A DNA stretch of 12,479 bases from Bacteroidota bacterium (GTDB lineage: Bacteria > Bacteroidota > Bacteroidia > Flavobacteriales > Flavobacteriaceae), in the NCBI GenBank assembly GCA_024280815.1, contig JAJRPL010000304.1, forward strand, positions 1 to 12,479, written 5' to 3'. The position numbers and the translations under genes are program-made. The first letter of the stretch is position 1, and every line of letters begins with the position of its first letter. The notes under the pieces are model-generated. The model was not told the origin of the DNA and did not search any database. It worked only from the letters and a program-made list of their open reading frames with translations. Of the stretch, positions 1 to 7,290 are shown in pieces.

Positions 1-108
1 ATTTTTTTAGGAAAAGTATCAATATTTCGATTAGAAAAAACAGTAGTTACTCTAAAACCTTTTCAGTCAAAAAAAGGTAATAGGAGCATATTATCAAAAA
101 AAACTTAA
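1..108 (+). CDS. possible 3' end of an unidentified gene
   Basis: One plus-strand frame is open from the first base to a TAA at 106-108, giving 35 residues rich in Lys and Ser near the end. It could be the C-terminus of a gene that starts outside the window and converges on hsdR, with about 150 bp between the two stops. The stretch is short and AT-rich, a second plus frame is also open for about 25 codons, and no family is recognisable. It may be non-coding. Confidence 0.22.
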   Translation: MFLGKVSIFRLEKTVVTLKPFQSKKGNRSILSKKT

Positions 109-115
109 AAATTAC

Positions 116-127
116 TTGGTTTTTACC
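116..127 (+). repeat. left copy of 12-bp inverted repeat flanking the R-M island
   Basis: TTGGTTTTTACC occurs here, and its exact reverse complement lies at 9146-9157. The match continues imperfectly outwards as ACA after one inserted base. The left copy is 134 nt beyond the hsdR stop and the right copy 136 nt upstream of the controller start, so the pair brackets the R-M genes nearly symmetrically. It may be a shared intergenic repeat or a trace of cassette insertion. No target-site duplication is visible. Confidence 0.35.
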
Positions 128-261
128 ACAGTTCTTTGTTGTGTTTTCGTACTTTTATTTCCGTATTGTTTATCGTGTTGGCTAAGGATACTCTTTTGCA
201 ATTTTGCCTGTGTGCTGGCTTAAGCGAATTAAAAAAGTGTACGGCTTAGGCGTTGGCTAAT

Positions 262-3228
262 TTAATAATACTCCTTTATATAAGCATAAGCACGTTCAAA
301 TAAAATTTGATCTTTGTGCAATTTATATTTCAATAATGCTTTACGCAATGACTTTTGAACTTCACGTTCACCAGAACTTGTTTTTTGCCAACCAGGAAAA
401 CTAATTACACGAACTATTGCATCAATATCCGTTACTATTCTTTCTACTACAGCAGGGGTTTCTTCCGTTTTCAACTCTAAAAACAATTCAGTTAATGCAG
501 CTTTTGGAGATTTCTCTTGTAGTGATAGCTCTATTTCTTTTTCAGTTTGAATAGTGTCTTGTGCTATTTTACACAATTCTTTTACAAATTCTATAGAAGT
601 AATCAGGCCTTGTTCGGCCTTATCTCTCAATGCTTCTAATCGTTCACTTAATTTTATGAATCTTGGGTCACCACCATTCTTTTTAAACCGTTTGATTAAT
701 ATTTTTTCTAATTTTTTGGCGTTTTTAGGATCAGGATTATTGAAAATATCTTCAATAACATCTGCATCCAAAACAAATTCATCTAAATGATGTACTTCTC
801 CTACATGAATGTTTTCATGAATTAATTTGGTGGTTTGAGCTCCTAATGAAAACCAAAGTAGTTTACCTATATTATCAGAAGCGGGTCTAACCGATTCAAA
901 TACTTGTGATACCCATTTGTAATCGACATTGTACAAGTCTAACATATTATCAGGTGATAAAGATTCCCATAGTTTTGATAAGTATTTATAATCTTTTGCA
1001 AAAGCATCTTTTTTCTCATCAGTATTGATGGCATTTTGAGCGGCTTCTAATCCTTCAAAACCATCTAATGTTCTGTCAACTCCTTCAAAATGACTGAGTA
1101 CATCTTTCATGGCTTGCGGTAATTTATCTCTTAATTCCGTTAAGTTTGAAATGACTTGTTTGATACTTTCTTCATCAAATTGTAAAGCTTTTGCAGCATC
1201 ATCAAATACACCAAAATAATCAACAATTCTTCCAAAGGTTTTTCCAGGAAATAATCTATTGGTTCTACAAATGGCTTGTAATAGCGTATGATCTTTTAAC
1301 GACTTATCTAAATACATGGTTTGAAGTATTGGTGCATCAAAACCTGTGAGTAATTTAGCAGTAACAATAATGAATTTTAAGTCTGAATTAGCGTTGTTAA
1401 ATTCATCTACTATTTTTTCTTGTTGGCTTTTATCTATAGCCCATTTTTGTTTGAATTCAAACGTATCATTGGCAGAGGTAGAAAAAACCACCTTACTTGC
1501 TTCTTCTGGAAAATAATTATCTAATTCCTCTTTGTATTGTACACAAGCTAACCTATCTGGTGTTACTATCATAGCTTTAAATCCTTGTGGGGCTACTTTT
1601 TCTTTATAATGTGTAGCAATGTCTTTTACAATTGTAGCTACGCGTTCTGGAGATTTCAAAAAAGCAGCCATTTTAGCCGATTTTTTATTCAATGCATCTG
1701 CTTCTTCATCTGTTAAGGCTGCACTTTCTCTAAAGTCTGCCATTGCTTTGTCAATCGATTCTTTATCTACATGTACATCTACTAAGCGGGGTTCAAAATG
1801 CAAAGGCAAAGTAGCGTTATCTCTTATAGAATCATGAAAAGTATAGCGAGACATATAACCACCCTCATCTTCTTCTGCTCCAAATGCCCAAAAGGTATTT
1901 TTATCGGCTTTGTTTACGGGCGTACCTGTTAAACCAAATAAAAATGCATTCGGCAAAGCGGCACGCATCTGACGACCCAAATCACCTTCTTGTGTTCTGT
2001 GTGCTTCATCTACTAAAACAATAATGTTGTCACGCGTATTCAAATTGGGTTTGGCATCTCTAAATTTATGAATCATAGAGATGATAATCTTGCGTGTATC
2101 GCGTTCTAACAACTGCTTTAATTCTTTTATACTATCTGTTGTTTCTACATTGGCAATGTCTGCTGCATTAAACGTTCCTGTTATTTGGGTGTCTAAATCT
2201 GTTCTATCTACCAACACAATTACGGTAGGACTTTTTAAGGATTTTGTTTTACGCAATTTTTGAGCGGCAAATACCATTAACAATGATTTTCCAGACCCTT
2301 GAAAATGCCAAATCAACCCTTTTTTTATTTTACCCTCTTTTACGCGTTTTACTATTTGGTTGGCTCCTTCATATTGTTGAAAACGACAAATTATTTTTAT
2401 GCGTTGTTTCTTTTTATTGCTTGTATACAAAGAGAAGTTTTGCATGATATCCAATAATCGTTTTGGGTTTAGCAAATCTGCTAGTTCTTTACCCATTTCT
2501 GCTAATCCCAATTTTTTGGCTAGTTGATTATCTTCTCCTTCTATACGCCAAGGTGCCCAAAATTCTAAGGGTGTACGTATAGCACCATAAAACAATTCTT
2601 TGCCTTCTGTAGCAAATGATAGTATGTTGGGTACAAATAATTGCGGTACTGCATTTTCATAAATATCATGTACTTCATGTGCTCCATCTAACCAACTTAT
2701 AGATGGTCGTATGGGTGTTTTTGCTTCTCCTATCACCACAGGTATTCCATTAATCATCATTACAATGTCTGGAATCTTAGTTTCTCTGGCGTGAATACGG
2801 TATTGGTTGGTTACAATATAGGTGTTGTTTTCTAAATTATCAAAATCAATTAAACGAACAGGTACATGGCGATTGTTTTCTCCAAAAGGCATGGTTTTAT
2901 CGCCTGTCATCCATTTAAAAAACTCCTCATTGGCTCTCACTAAACCAGAGTGATTGACAGAAATCAATATGGCTCGCAATTTATAAATCACTTCATCTGC
3001 CAATTCATTTTTTTGAGCTATTTCAGGATTTAACCGTATAAGTGCTTCTTTTAATTCTGTTTCTACCAACACTTCATTGGTTATTCGCTTAATTTCTTGT
3101 GCAGATTTATAGGTCCATTGTACACCATACCTACTTACTGGTTCTGAAACATTTTTGCTGTTTAAGTTTACACCACTTAGTTGGTGGATGATGTAATGTT
3201 CTACACTGTTTAGTTCGTTAAATGCCAT
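262..3228 (-). CDS. hsdR: type I restriction endonuclease subunit R (HsdR)
   Basis: Motor and nuclease subunit of a type I R-M complex. It translocates DNA using ATP and cuts unmethylated DNA once assembled with HsdM and HsdS. The 988 residues are full length for the family. The N-terminal nuclease domain shows PD at 153-154 and ExK at 168-170 (IGEAK), a PD-(D/E)xK site. The SF2 helicase-like motor follows: Walker A GSGKS (311-315), DEAH box (407-410), TGTP (434-437) and motif VI QAICRTNR (651-658), then a helical C-terminal part that should contact HsdM/HsdS. The start codon lies one nucleotide after the stop of the nucleotidyltransferase gene (TAA-T-ATG), implying translational coupling. 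No frameshift or stop is seen and every catalytic motif is present, so this gene looks functional even though hsdS is broken. No clear terminator follows the stop. Confidence 0.97.
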   Translation of the reverse strand: MAFNELNSVEHYIIHQLSGVNLNSKNVSEPVSRYGVQWTYKSAQEIKRITNEVLVETELKEALIRLNPEIAQKNELADEVIYKLRAILISVNHSGLVRANEEFFKWMTGDKTMPFGENNRHVPVRLIDFDNLENNTYIVTNQYRIHARETKIPDIVMMINGIPVVIGEAKTPIRPSISWLDGAHEVHDIYENAVPQLFVPNILSFATEGKELFYGAIRTPLEFWAPWRIEGEDNQLAKKLGLAEMGKELADLLNPKRLLDIMQNFSLYTSNKKKQRIKIICRFQQYEGANQIVKRVKEGKIKKGLIWHFQGSGKSLLMVFAAQKLRKTKSLKSPTVIVLVDRTDLDTQITGTFNAADIANVETTDSIKELKQLLERDTRKIIISMIHKFRDAKPNLNTRDNIIVLVDEAHRTQEGDLGRQMRAALPNAFLFGLTGTPVNKADKNTFWAFGAEEDEGGYMSRYTFHDSIRDNATLPLHFEPRLVDVHVDKESIDKAMADFRESAALTDEEADALNKKSAKMAAFLKSPERVATIVKDIATHYKEKVAPQGFKAMIVTPDRLACVQYKEELDNYFPEEASKVVFSTSANDTFEFKQKWAIDKSQQEKIVDEFNNANSDLKFIIVTAKLLTGFDAPILQTMYLDKSLKDHTLLQAICRTNRLFPGKTFGRIVDYFGVFDDAAKALQFDEESIKQVISNLTELRDKLPQAMKDVLSHFEGVDRTLDGFEGLEAAQNAINTDEKKDAFAKDYKYLSKLWESLSPDNMLDLYNVDYKWVSQVFESVRPASDNIGKLLWFSLGAQTTKLIHENIHVGEVHHLDEFVLDADVIEDIFNNPDPKNAKKLEKILIKRFKKNGGDPRFIKLSERLEALRDKAEQGLITSIEFVKELCKIAQDTIQTEKEIELSLQEKSPKAALTELFLELKTEETPAVVERIVTDIDAIVRVISFPGWQKTSSGEREVQKSLRKALLKYKLHKDQILFERAYAYIKEYY

Positions 3229-3229
3229 A

Positions 3230-3919
3230 TTATTTTACTATTTCTTTTATTGTTTCAATCACTATTGGTTTTCTTTCATCAATCATTAACGGATGAATAT
3301 GTGCCATTAAAACTTCATCTAACAAGCCTTTTTTAATAATGCTATTTAATTGTTCAATTACAAATTGCTTTATGCGATTATCTGTTTGTTCTATCTCATT
3401 TACAATATTTAATCTATTATCCAATATGTAAATAATATCTTCCATGTCATGACTGGTACGGTAGTCTTTTCCTCTGCTGTTAAAGGCTTCAAATTTGGTA
3501 GCCAAATAGCAAGGGGCGTTTAAAATACTTATTTCTTGTGTTGTTACTTTTACTTTCCACAAATCGTTAAAGCCTATTTTGTACCAACGGTTTGCAGGGC
3601 CAAGCGGACCATCTTCTGCTGCCATTATATCTACCGGAATATCTTTGTATTTATAACTGCAAATGGCATGGCCAAAAGGATCTGGATGAAAACCTAATTT
3701 CCCTAAATCTTCTTGAATAATAGCCCAATTACTTAAATTAATTACATTGAGTGTCATATCTACATCTGCTGTTGGGCGAATATCATCTGCCGCAGGATCA
3801 TCTGTATATAAACTAACCACCGCTCCACCAACAAACACCATTTTATCATTATAGTGTTTGAGAGCTGCAGCAATTTCTGCAACTACGGCTAAATTAATGG
3901 TTCTATTTTCCAAGACCAA
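3230..3919 (-). CDS. AbiEii-like nucleotidyltransferase (putative toxin)
   Basis: Predicted nucleotidyltransferase of the AbiEii / DUF1814 type. Members of that family act as the toxin of type IV toxin-antitoxin pairs and transfer nucleotides to RNA targets; the target here is unknown. Visible motifs: GG at 31-32 followed by TADVDM with Asp52 and Asp54 (the hG[GS]...DxD metal site), a third candidate acidic residue in PVDIM (Asp97), and the AbiEii-type K-x2-A-x3-R...D-x2-D pattern (Lys142, Ala145, Arg149, Asp158, Asp161). No signal peptide or membrane segment is seen, so it should be cytosolic. There is no ATG near the 5' end. The best start is TTG at 3919, or TTG at 3913, inside the last codons of the upstream winged-helix gene. 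The stop is 1 nt from the hsdR start. It could be a housekeeping-type nucleotidyltransferase rather than a toxin, but its partner and place in a defence operon favour the toxin/defence reading. Confidence 0.78.
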   Translation of the reverse strand: MVLENRTINLAVVAEIAAALKHYNDKMVFVGGAVVSLYTDDPAADDIRPTADVDMTLNVINLSNWAIIQEDLGKLGFHPDPFGHAICSYKYKDIPVDIMAAEDGPLGPANRWYKIGFNDLWKVKVTTQEISILNAPCYLATKFEAFNSRGKDYRTSHDMEDIIYILDNRLNIVNEIEQTDNRIKQFVIEQLNSIIKKGLLDEVLMAHIHPLMIDERKPIVIETIKEIVK

Positions 3920-4427
3920 AGTGTTTTTTTAGTTCTATTATGGCTAGGTTTCTTTCTCTTGCTCTTCCTACGCGTAAAGCATCTACTAAGGCTAATAATT
4001 GGTGTAGTTTTTCATCTTTTAATGCTGCCTCTGGTACCGATTTGTATAAGGGAACAATACTATGACCTCTTACTTTTCCTTTGCCATAGGGCCATACATA
4101 ATGCTCGGCACTTTGTATTGTTGTATTAAGTGGTGCGGCAGAATGAGAGGTGGGAACGCCTCTTACCACCGGACCGGGTTTTTGAGGAAATACATACCGC
4201 AAACCATATTGCAAAAATTCTAACAATGCCAATCGCATTACTTTTTTGCCATTAGTATCTAACAAACCTGCAAAAATAGACCGTTGTAATGATTTACTAA
4301 TTTCTGACTGGCTTATACTCAATGCTTCTGCCATGGGTTTTTGTTGCCAGGTTTCATTGTTGTAACTTACTATTTTTAGCAATACTACAATATCATGCGG
4401 ACTCATTATTTCTTGTTTTACTCTCAT
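3903..4427 (-). CDS. winged-helix DNA-binding protein paired with the nucleotidyltransferase (putative antitoxin/regulator)
   Basis: A 174-residue protein from the ATG at 4427. An in-frame TTG at 4451 would add 8 residues, but it lies in the predicted -10-like box, so I prefer the ATG. Residues about 20-57 read as a MarR/ArsR-like winged helix (AEALSISQSEISKSLQRS as turn and recognition helix). A conserved-looking middle block follows, PGPVVRGVPTSHSAAPL (84-100) and WPYGKGKVRGHSIVPLY (112-128), then a basic helical tail with ALRVGRARERN (150-160). I do not recognise a named family for the C-terminal part; it is not obviously AbiEi. It overlaps the nucleotidyltransferase gene by 17 nt, and its promoter region carries repeated TATTCC/GGAATA sites, so autoregulation and an antitoxin-like role are a reasonable inference. 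The conserved block is locally GC-rich (53% over 4141-4200, counted by hand). Confidence 0.75.
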   Translation of the reverse strand: MRVKQEIMSPHDIVVLLKIVSYNNETWQQKPMAEALSISQSEISKSLQRSIFAGLLDTNGKKVMRLALLEFLQYGLRYVFPQKPGPVVRGVPTSHSAAPLNTTIQSAEHYVWPYGKGKVRGHSIVPLYKSVPEAALKDEKLHQLLALVDALRVGRARERNLAIIELKKHFGLGK

Positions 4428-4429
4428 GT

Positions 4430-4518
4430 TATTCCATATTCGAATATGCAATATTACACAAGAAATACCTGAAAAACAAGTGATAAGGCATATTTATTCC
4501 ATATCGGAATACGGAATA
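4430..4518. promoter_or_regulatory. operator array of TATTCC/GGAATA half-sites with a 14-bp palindrome
   Basis: Four exact hexamers occur in 89 bp: TATTCC at 4430-4435 and 4495-4500, and its complement GGAATA at 4506-4511 and 4513-4518. The middle two form TATTCC-N5-GGAATA (4495-4511). A perfect palindrome CATATTCGAATATG (4435-4448) overlaps the first hexamer and contains a degenerate TATTCG/CGAATA pair. ATTCCATAT is repeated exactly 65 bp apart (4431-4439 and 4496-4504). The sites bracket the predicted promoter, so they are likely operators for the winged-helix protein made from it. Binding is inferred. Confidence 0.6.
4449..4480 (-). promoter_or_regulatory. probable internal promoter for the winged-helix/nucleotidyltransferase/hsdR genes
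   Basis: On the minus strand, a CTTG element (plus-strand CAAG 4477-4480) is followed after 20 nt by TAATATTG (plus-strand CAATATTA 4449-4456). This resembles the Bacteroidetes sigma-A promoter (TTTG, about 19 nt, TAnnTTTG) with one mismatch in the downstream box. It lies 22 nt upstream of the chosen ATG and sits between two groups of TATTCC/GGAATA sites, as expected for a repressible promoter. Confidence 0.5.
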
Positions 4519-4541
4519 TGTGGTTTGTGTCTAATTATTTA

Positions 4542-4604
4542 TGTGTTCATCTGTGCTGTTGGAGCTGTGTTTTTAACCACAGATTACACAGATTTTCACA
4601 GATT
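4542..4604. repeat. CACAGATT triple repeat with inverted partner
   Basis: CACAGATT occurs three times at 4578-4585, 4587-4594 and 4597-4604, spaced 9 and 10 bp apart. Upstream, TGTGTTCATCTGTG (4542-4555) and CTGTG (4565-4569) are complementary to parts of these copies, so the region could fold back, for example CTGTG/CACAG around an 8-nt loop at 4565-4582. Units of this kind (CACAGATTACACAGATT...) recall a dispersed intergenic repeat seen in many bacterial genomes. The third copy overlaps the hsdS stop codon (TAA, 4603-4605). Confidence 0.6.
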
Positions 4605-5313
4605 AAAATATTTGATTGATGAGGCTTTTTTGTAAGGATTGGGAGGGTTTGATTTTAATTTCACACTCCAATAAATTGTCAACTATTAAAGAAAGCTCTG
4701 AAGCAATTTCTTTCTGTTCTGGCAAAGGCGGTAATCTTATTTCTGTTCCATTAAAATCATCTAAACTTAGCGTCATTCTTGTAACCCCTTTTGCCTTTCT
4801 TGAAAAATCATATAGTATTTTAGGGTTGTTAAATAGGAATCTTTTATACTCCAAATTAACTTCTTTGTTGAATTTTAGTCTAACTAGATGATAGCTATGT
4901 AAAGTACTTGGTAAACTTTCGACCACAACTGCAGAATGGCCTATATCATCACAGGTTTCTGAACTAGGAGTAAATAAAACATCCCCAATGTTCACTTGAT
5001 TCTTTACAAGTTGATTCTCATTTGCTGTTACACGCATGAATTCTATTCTGGAATCAATTTTCTTATCCTTACTTGAATAGACATCCATATAATTAAGTAA
5101 ATTAATTTCTTTTTGACCAGTTTTATTCTTTTTATCAACGCTACTTGTAGATACAACCCCTAGGTCCCTCATCTTTAATAACTTCCAATCATTTGGCAAA
5201 TCCTCTCTATTGTCAATTAAATTATACCCATTCAAAAGGTTTATCATTCTAACTTCTTTGAATTGTTTAACGCTCTCCAACACCACCTTCTCCCTCTCAA
5301 CAACCTTATCCAT
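4603..5313 (-). CDS. hsdS: HsdS C-terminal fragment (second target-recognition domain)
   Basis: 236 residues from the first ATG after the nonsense codon, 60 nt downstream of it. They comprise the second half of the central conserved helix (MDKVVEREKVVLESVKQF), TRD2 from about residue 39 (LPNDWKLLKMRDLG), and the distal conserved block TEIRLPPLPEQKEIASEL (190-207) with its C-terminal helix. It ends abruptly at SLINQIF, where the stop codon overlaps the first unit of the CACAGATT repeat, so a few C-terminal residues may have been replaced. Whether translation starts at this internal ATG is unknown; no clear ribosome-binding sequence precedes it. Confidence 0.65.
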   Translation of the reverse strand: MDKVVEREKVVLESVKQFKEVRMINLLNGYNLIDNREDLPNDWKLLKMRDLGVVSTSSVDKKNKTGQKEINLLNYMDVYSSKDKKIDSRIEFMRVTANENQLVKNQVNIGDVLFTPSSETCDDIGHSAVVVESLPSTLHSYHLVRLKFNKEVNLEYKRFLFNNPKILYDFSRKAKGVTRMTLSLDDFNGTEIRLPPLPEQKEIASELSLIVDNLLECEIKIKPSQSLQKSLINQIF

Positions 5314-5370
5314 AGCCCAAAGTAGTTTGGCTAATTGAGCTTGTTGTTTTTTGGGTGGTAGGAGGAATTC

Positions 5371-5823
5371 TTAGTGTTTTAAATCACCCCAATTAATAGT
5401 AGGAGAAAGTCCACCAACAGAAATATCTACCATACGGTGCATAAAGGCATCAGAGTGTAAAAAGAACGGAAATAGTTTTGGGTCAATAACATCTGGGTTT
5501 GCCCTTAAAACGAAAGCATGAGCAGAACAGATTCCTTCAAAATCTACAATAGCCGCTTTACGTTGGTAAGCTCGTCTTTTTCCAAAAATAATATCACCAG
5601 GATAGCATCTTAGTTTGCCTCCTTTCACATCAGTAGGTACTCCTTTTCTACGGATATGGATATCTTCTTTGTCTAGATGTTCTAATCCAACATAAATATC
5701 AACTCCAGCTTCTTCTGGCTTTACTGTTTTAGATATTTTTTGTGCAATTTCATCAAATCTAAAAGTCTCCCAAGTTGATTTATCTAAATTATTTAAATCT
5801 ATATTTTGTATCTTTTCTTGCAT
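5371..5823 (-). CDS. hsdS: HsdS N-terminal fragment (first target-recognition domain)
   Basis: 150 residues holding TRD1. It opens with STWETFRFDEIAQKIS (about 16-31), the usual start of an HsdS TRD, continues through PGDIIFGKRRAYQRK (about 75-89), and ends with GGLSPTINWGDLKH, the typical TRD exit. It lacks the following conserved helix that normally packs against its partner and binds HsdM. As a free product it would probably assemble poorly, unlike natural half-size S subunits, which keep one helical region each. The start ATG is 2 nt after the hsdM stop. Confidence 0.8.
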   Translation of the reverse strand: MQEKIQNIDLNNLDKSTWETFRFDEIAQKISKTVKPEEAGVDIYVGLEHLDKEDIHIRRKGVPTDVKGGKLRCYPGDIIFGKRRAYQRKAAIVDFEGICSAHAFVLRANPDVIDPKLFPFFLHSDAFMHRMVDISVGGLSPTINWGDLKH

Positions 5824-5825
5824 AA

Positions 5826-7286
5826 TTAATTTAAGATTTTAAATAATTCATTCATGCTATCTTTCAATATTTCAGAAGATTCTTGCCATGTTTTAATTGC
5901 ATCTTTCACAGAAATTTGTTCTACAGAATTATCTACATTACTCACATACTGTGCAATGTTTAAACTGGCTTTGTTTTCTAATATGGTTTCAATATCAACT
6001 ACTTTAGAAAACTGGTCTTCTGTTTTAAAACTTTTGTACGAGTTGTATATTTTTTCAATGTGTTTATCACTCAAAAAAGCAATATTCTTATCTTGTTTAA
6101 CCTCTTTAACGGCATTGATAATTAATACTTTCCCTTTTTTAGTTTTGTCTTTATTGTTATTGGTAATCAACAAACAAGCTTCCATTGGTGAGTTGTAAAA
6201 AAGGTTTGGTCCCAAACCAATCACACATTCTACCAAATCTTCTTCAATCATTTTTTTACGCATGGCAGCTTCAGAATCTCTAAACAAAATGCCATGTGGC
6301 CAAAGTGAGATAGAACGGCCATTGTCATTATCTAAGCTTTTTTGTATGTGCTGCTGAAATGCATAATCGGCACAACCTTGCGGTGGTGTTCCCCACATAT
6401 TACGGCCGTAAGGGTCGCTTTCAAAACTTTTGCGGTCCCATGATTTTATAGAGTAAGGTGGGTTGGCCAGTATGACATTAAACTTTTTTAATTCGTCATT
6501 TTCTAAAAATGCAGGGTTTGCCAAGGTGTCTCCTCTTACAACCGAAAACTCTTCAATGCCGTGCATAAACATATTCATACGGGCAATGGCAGAGGTAATA
6601 AGGTTTATCTCTTGTCCGTATAATTTTAGGGTACGGTATTCCTTTTTTTCTTCTTTAAGATGCAAAGCACAGTTTAGTAGCAAACCACCGGAGCCACAAG
6701 TTGGGTCATACACAGATTCTCCTGGTTGTGGGTCCATAATCATAGTCATTAATTTTACTACGGTACGGTTGGTATAAAACTCTGCTGCGGTATGTCCGCT
6801 ATCGTCTGCAAATTCTTTAATTAGGTATTCGTAAGCGTTGCCTAGTTGGTCGTCAGGTACATTGGTTAAATTGAGTTTGTGCTGCGAAAAATGTTCTATT
6901 AGGTTGGTTAAAGTGGCATCAGTTAAACGGTTTTTATTGGTCCAACTAGCATCACCAAAGATACCGTATAGCATATCTGGGTTTTGTTGTTCTATAGTAC
7001 GCATGGCATTTTGTATGGCCATACCAACATTGGTGGTGGTTTCTCTTACGTCATTCCAATGGGCTCCTTTTGGTATTTGAAAACGGTGGTTTTCTTCAAA
7101 ACTGGCGTATTCTATGTCTCCGTCTCCTTCTGCTAGGGCACTATCGTATTCTTCATCATACACATCACATATTCGTTTAAAGAATAGTAAGGGAAAGATG
7201 TACTGCTTATAATCTCCTGCATCTATGGTTCCACGCAAAGCGGTTGCTGCTCCCCAAAGGTATTTTTCTAGTTCTTTTTGTGTCAT
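5826..7286 (-). CDS. hsdM: type I methyltransferase subunit HsdM, second copy
   Basis: N6-adenine methyltransferase subunit; with HsdS it methylates the recognition site using S-adenosylmethionine. 486 residues, full length. The N-terminal helical domain (1-150) includes YIFPLLFFKRICDVYDEEY. SAM-binding motif I is DPTCGSGG (194-201) and catalytic motif IV is NPPY (275-278), so the active site looks intact. It is clearly homologous to the neighbouring HsdM (7330-8814), with about half of the residues identical by eye, but diverges most in the last 120 residues, the part expected to contact HsdS. It is followed after 2 nt by hsdS, so this copy is more likely the cognate partner. Base composition is uneven: hand-counted 60-base lines in the part encoding the N-terminal two thirds give 40-55% GC, against 27-28% in the C-terminal part. 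A repeat-derived stem ends 4 nt before its ATG. Confidence 0.95.
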   Translation of the reverse strand: MTQKELEKYLWGAATALRGTIDAGDYKQYIFPLLFFKRICDVYDEEYDSALAEGDGDIEYASFEENHRFQIPKGAHWNDVRETTTNVGMAIQNAMRTIEQQNPDMLYGIFGDASWTNKNRLTDATLTNLIEHFSQHKLNLTNVPDDQLGNAYEYLIKEFADDSGHTAAEFYTNRTVVKLMTMIMDPQPGESVYDPTCGSGGLLLNCALHLKEEKKEYRTLKLYGQEINLITSAIARMNMFMHGIEEFSVVRGDTLANPAFLENDELKKFNVILANPPYSIKSWDRKSFESDPYGRNMWGTPPQGCADYAFQQHIQKSLDNDNGRSISLWPHGILFRDSEAAMRKKMIEEDLVECVIGLGPNLFYNSPMEACLLITNNNKDKTKKGKVLIINAVKEVKQDKNIAFLSDKHIEKIYNSYKSFKTEDQFSKVVDIETILENKASLNIAQYVSNVDNSVEQISVKDAIKTWQESSEILKDSMNELFKILN

Positions 7287-7290
7287 GATT

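Larger units (their letters stand above)
4603..5823 (-). pseudogene. hsdS: type I specificity subunit HsdS interrupted by one in-frame stop
   Basis: Read through, this is a 406-residue HsdS, the normal size for the family: two target-recognition domains (TRDs), each recognising one half of a bipartite DNA site, separated by a central helical region and followed by a distal one. The frame is continuous from ATG 5823 to TAA 4603 except for a TAA at 5371-5373, between ...INWGDLKH and EFLLPPKKQQAQLAKL. One base change (for example CAA to TAA) would explain it; no frame is lost on either side. The break falls at the very start of the central conserved region. The start is 2 nt after the hsdM stop. 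Alternatives are sequencing error, stop readthrough, or two separately made half-subunits; these cannot be separated from the sequence alone. Confidence 0.85.

Noticed and set aside
109..261. Intrinsic terminator for hsdR
   Set aside because: Only small dyads (GCTTAAGC at 218-225, GCAA/TTGC at 198-207) and a 9-bp direct repeat GTTGGCTAA (177-185, 252-260) are present; no GC-rich stem followed by a T-run on the correct strand.
5854..7080. Plus-strand ORFs of about 80-114 codons antisense to the second hsdM
   Set aside because: They mirror a well-supported methyltransferase gene, have no recognisable domains, and are low-complexity reverse readings.
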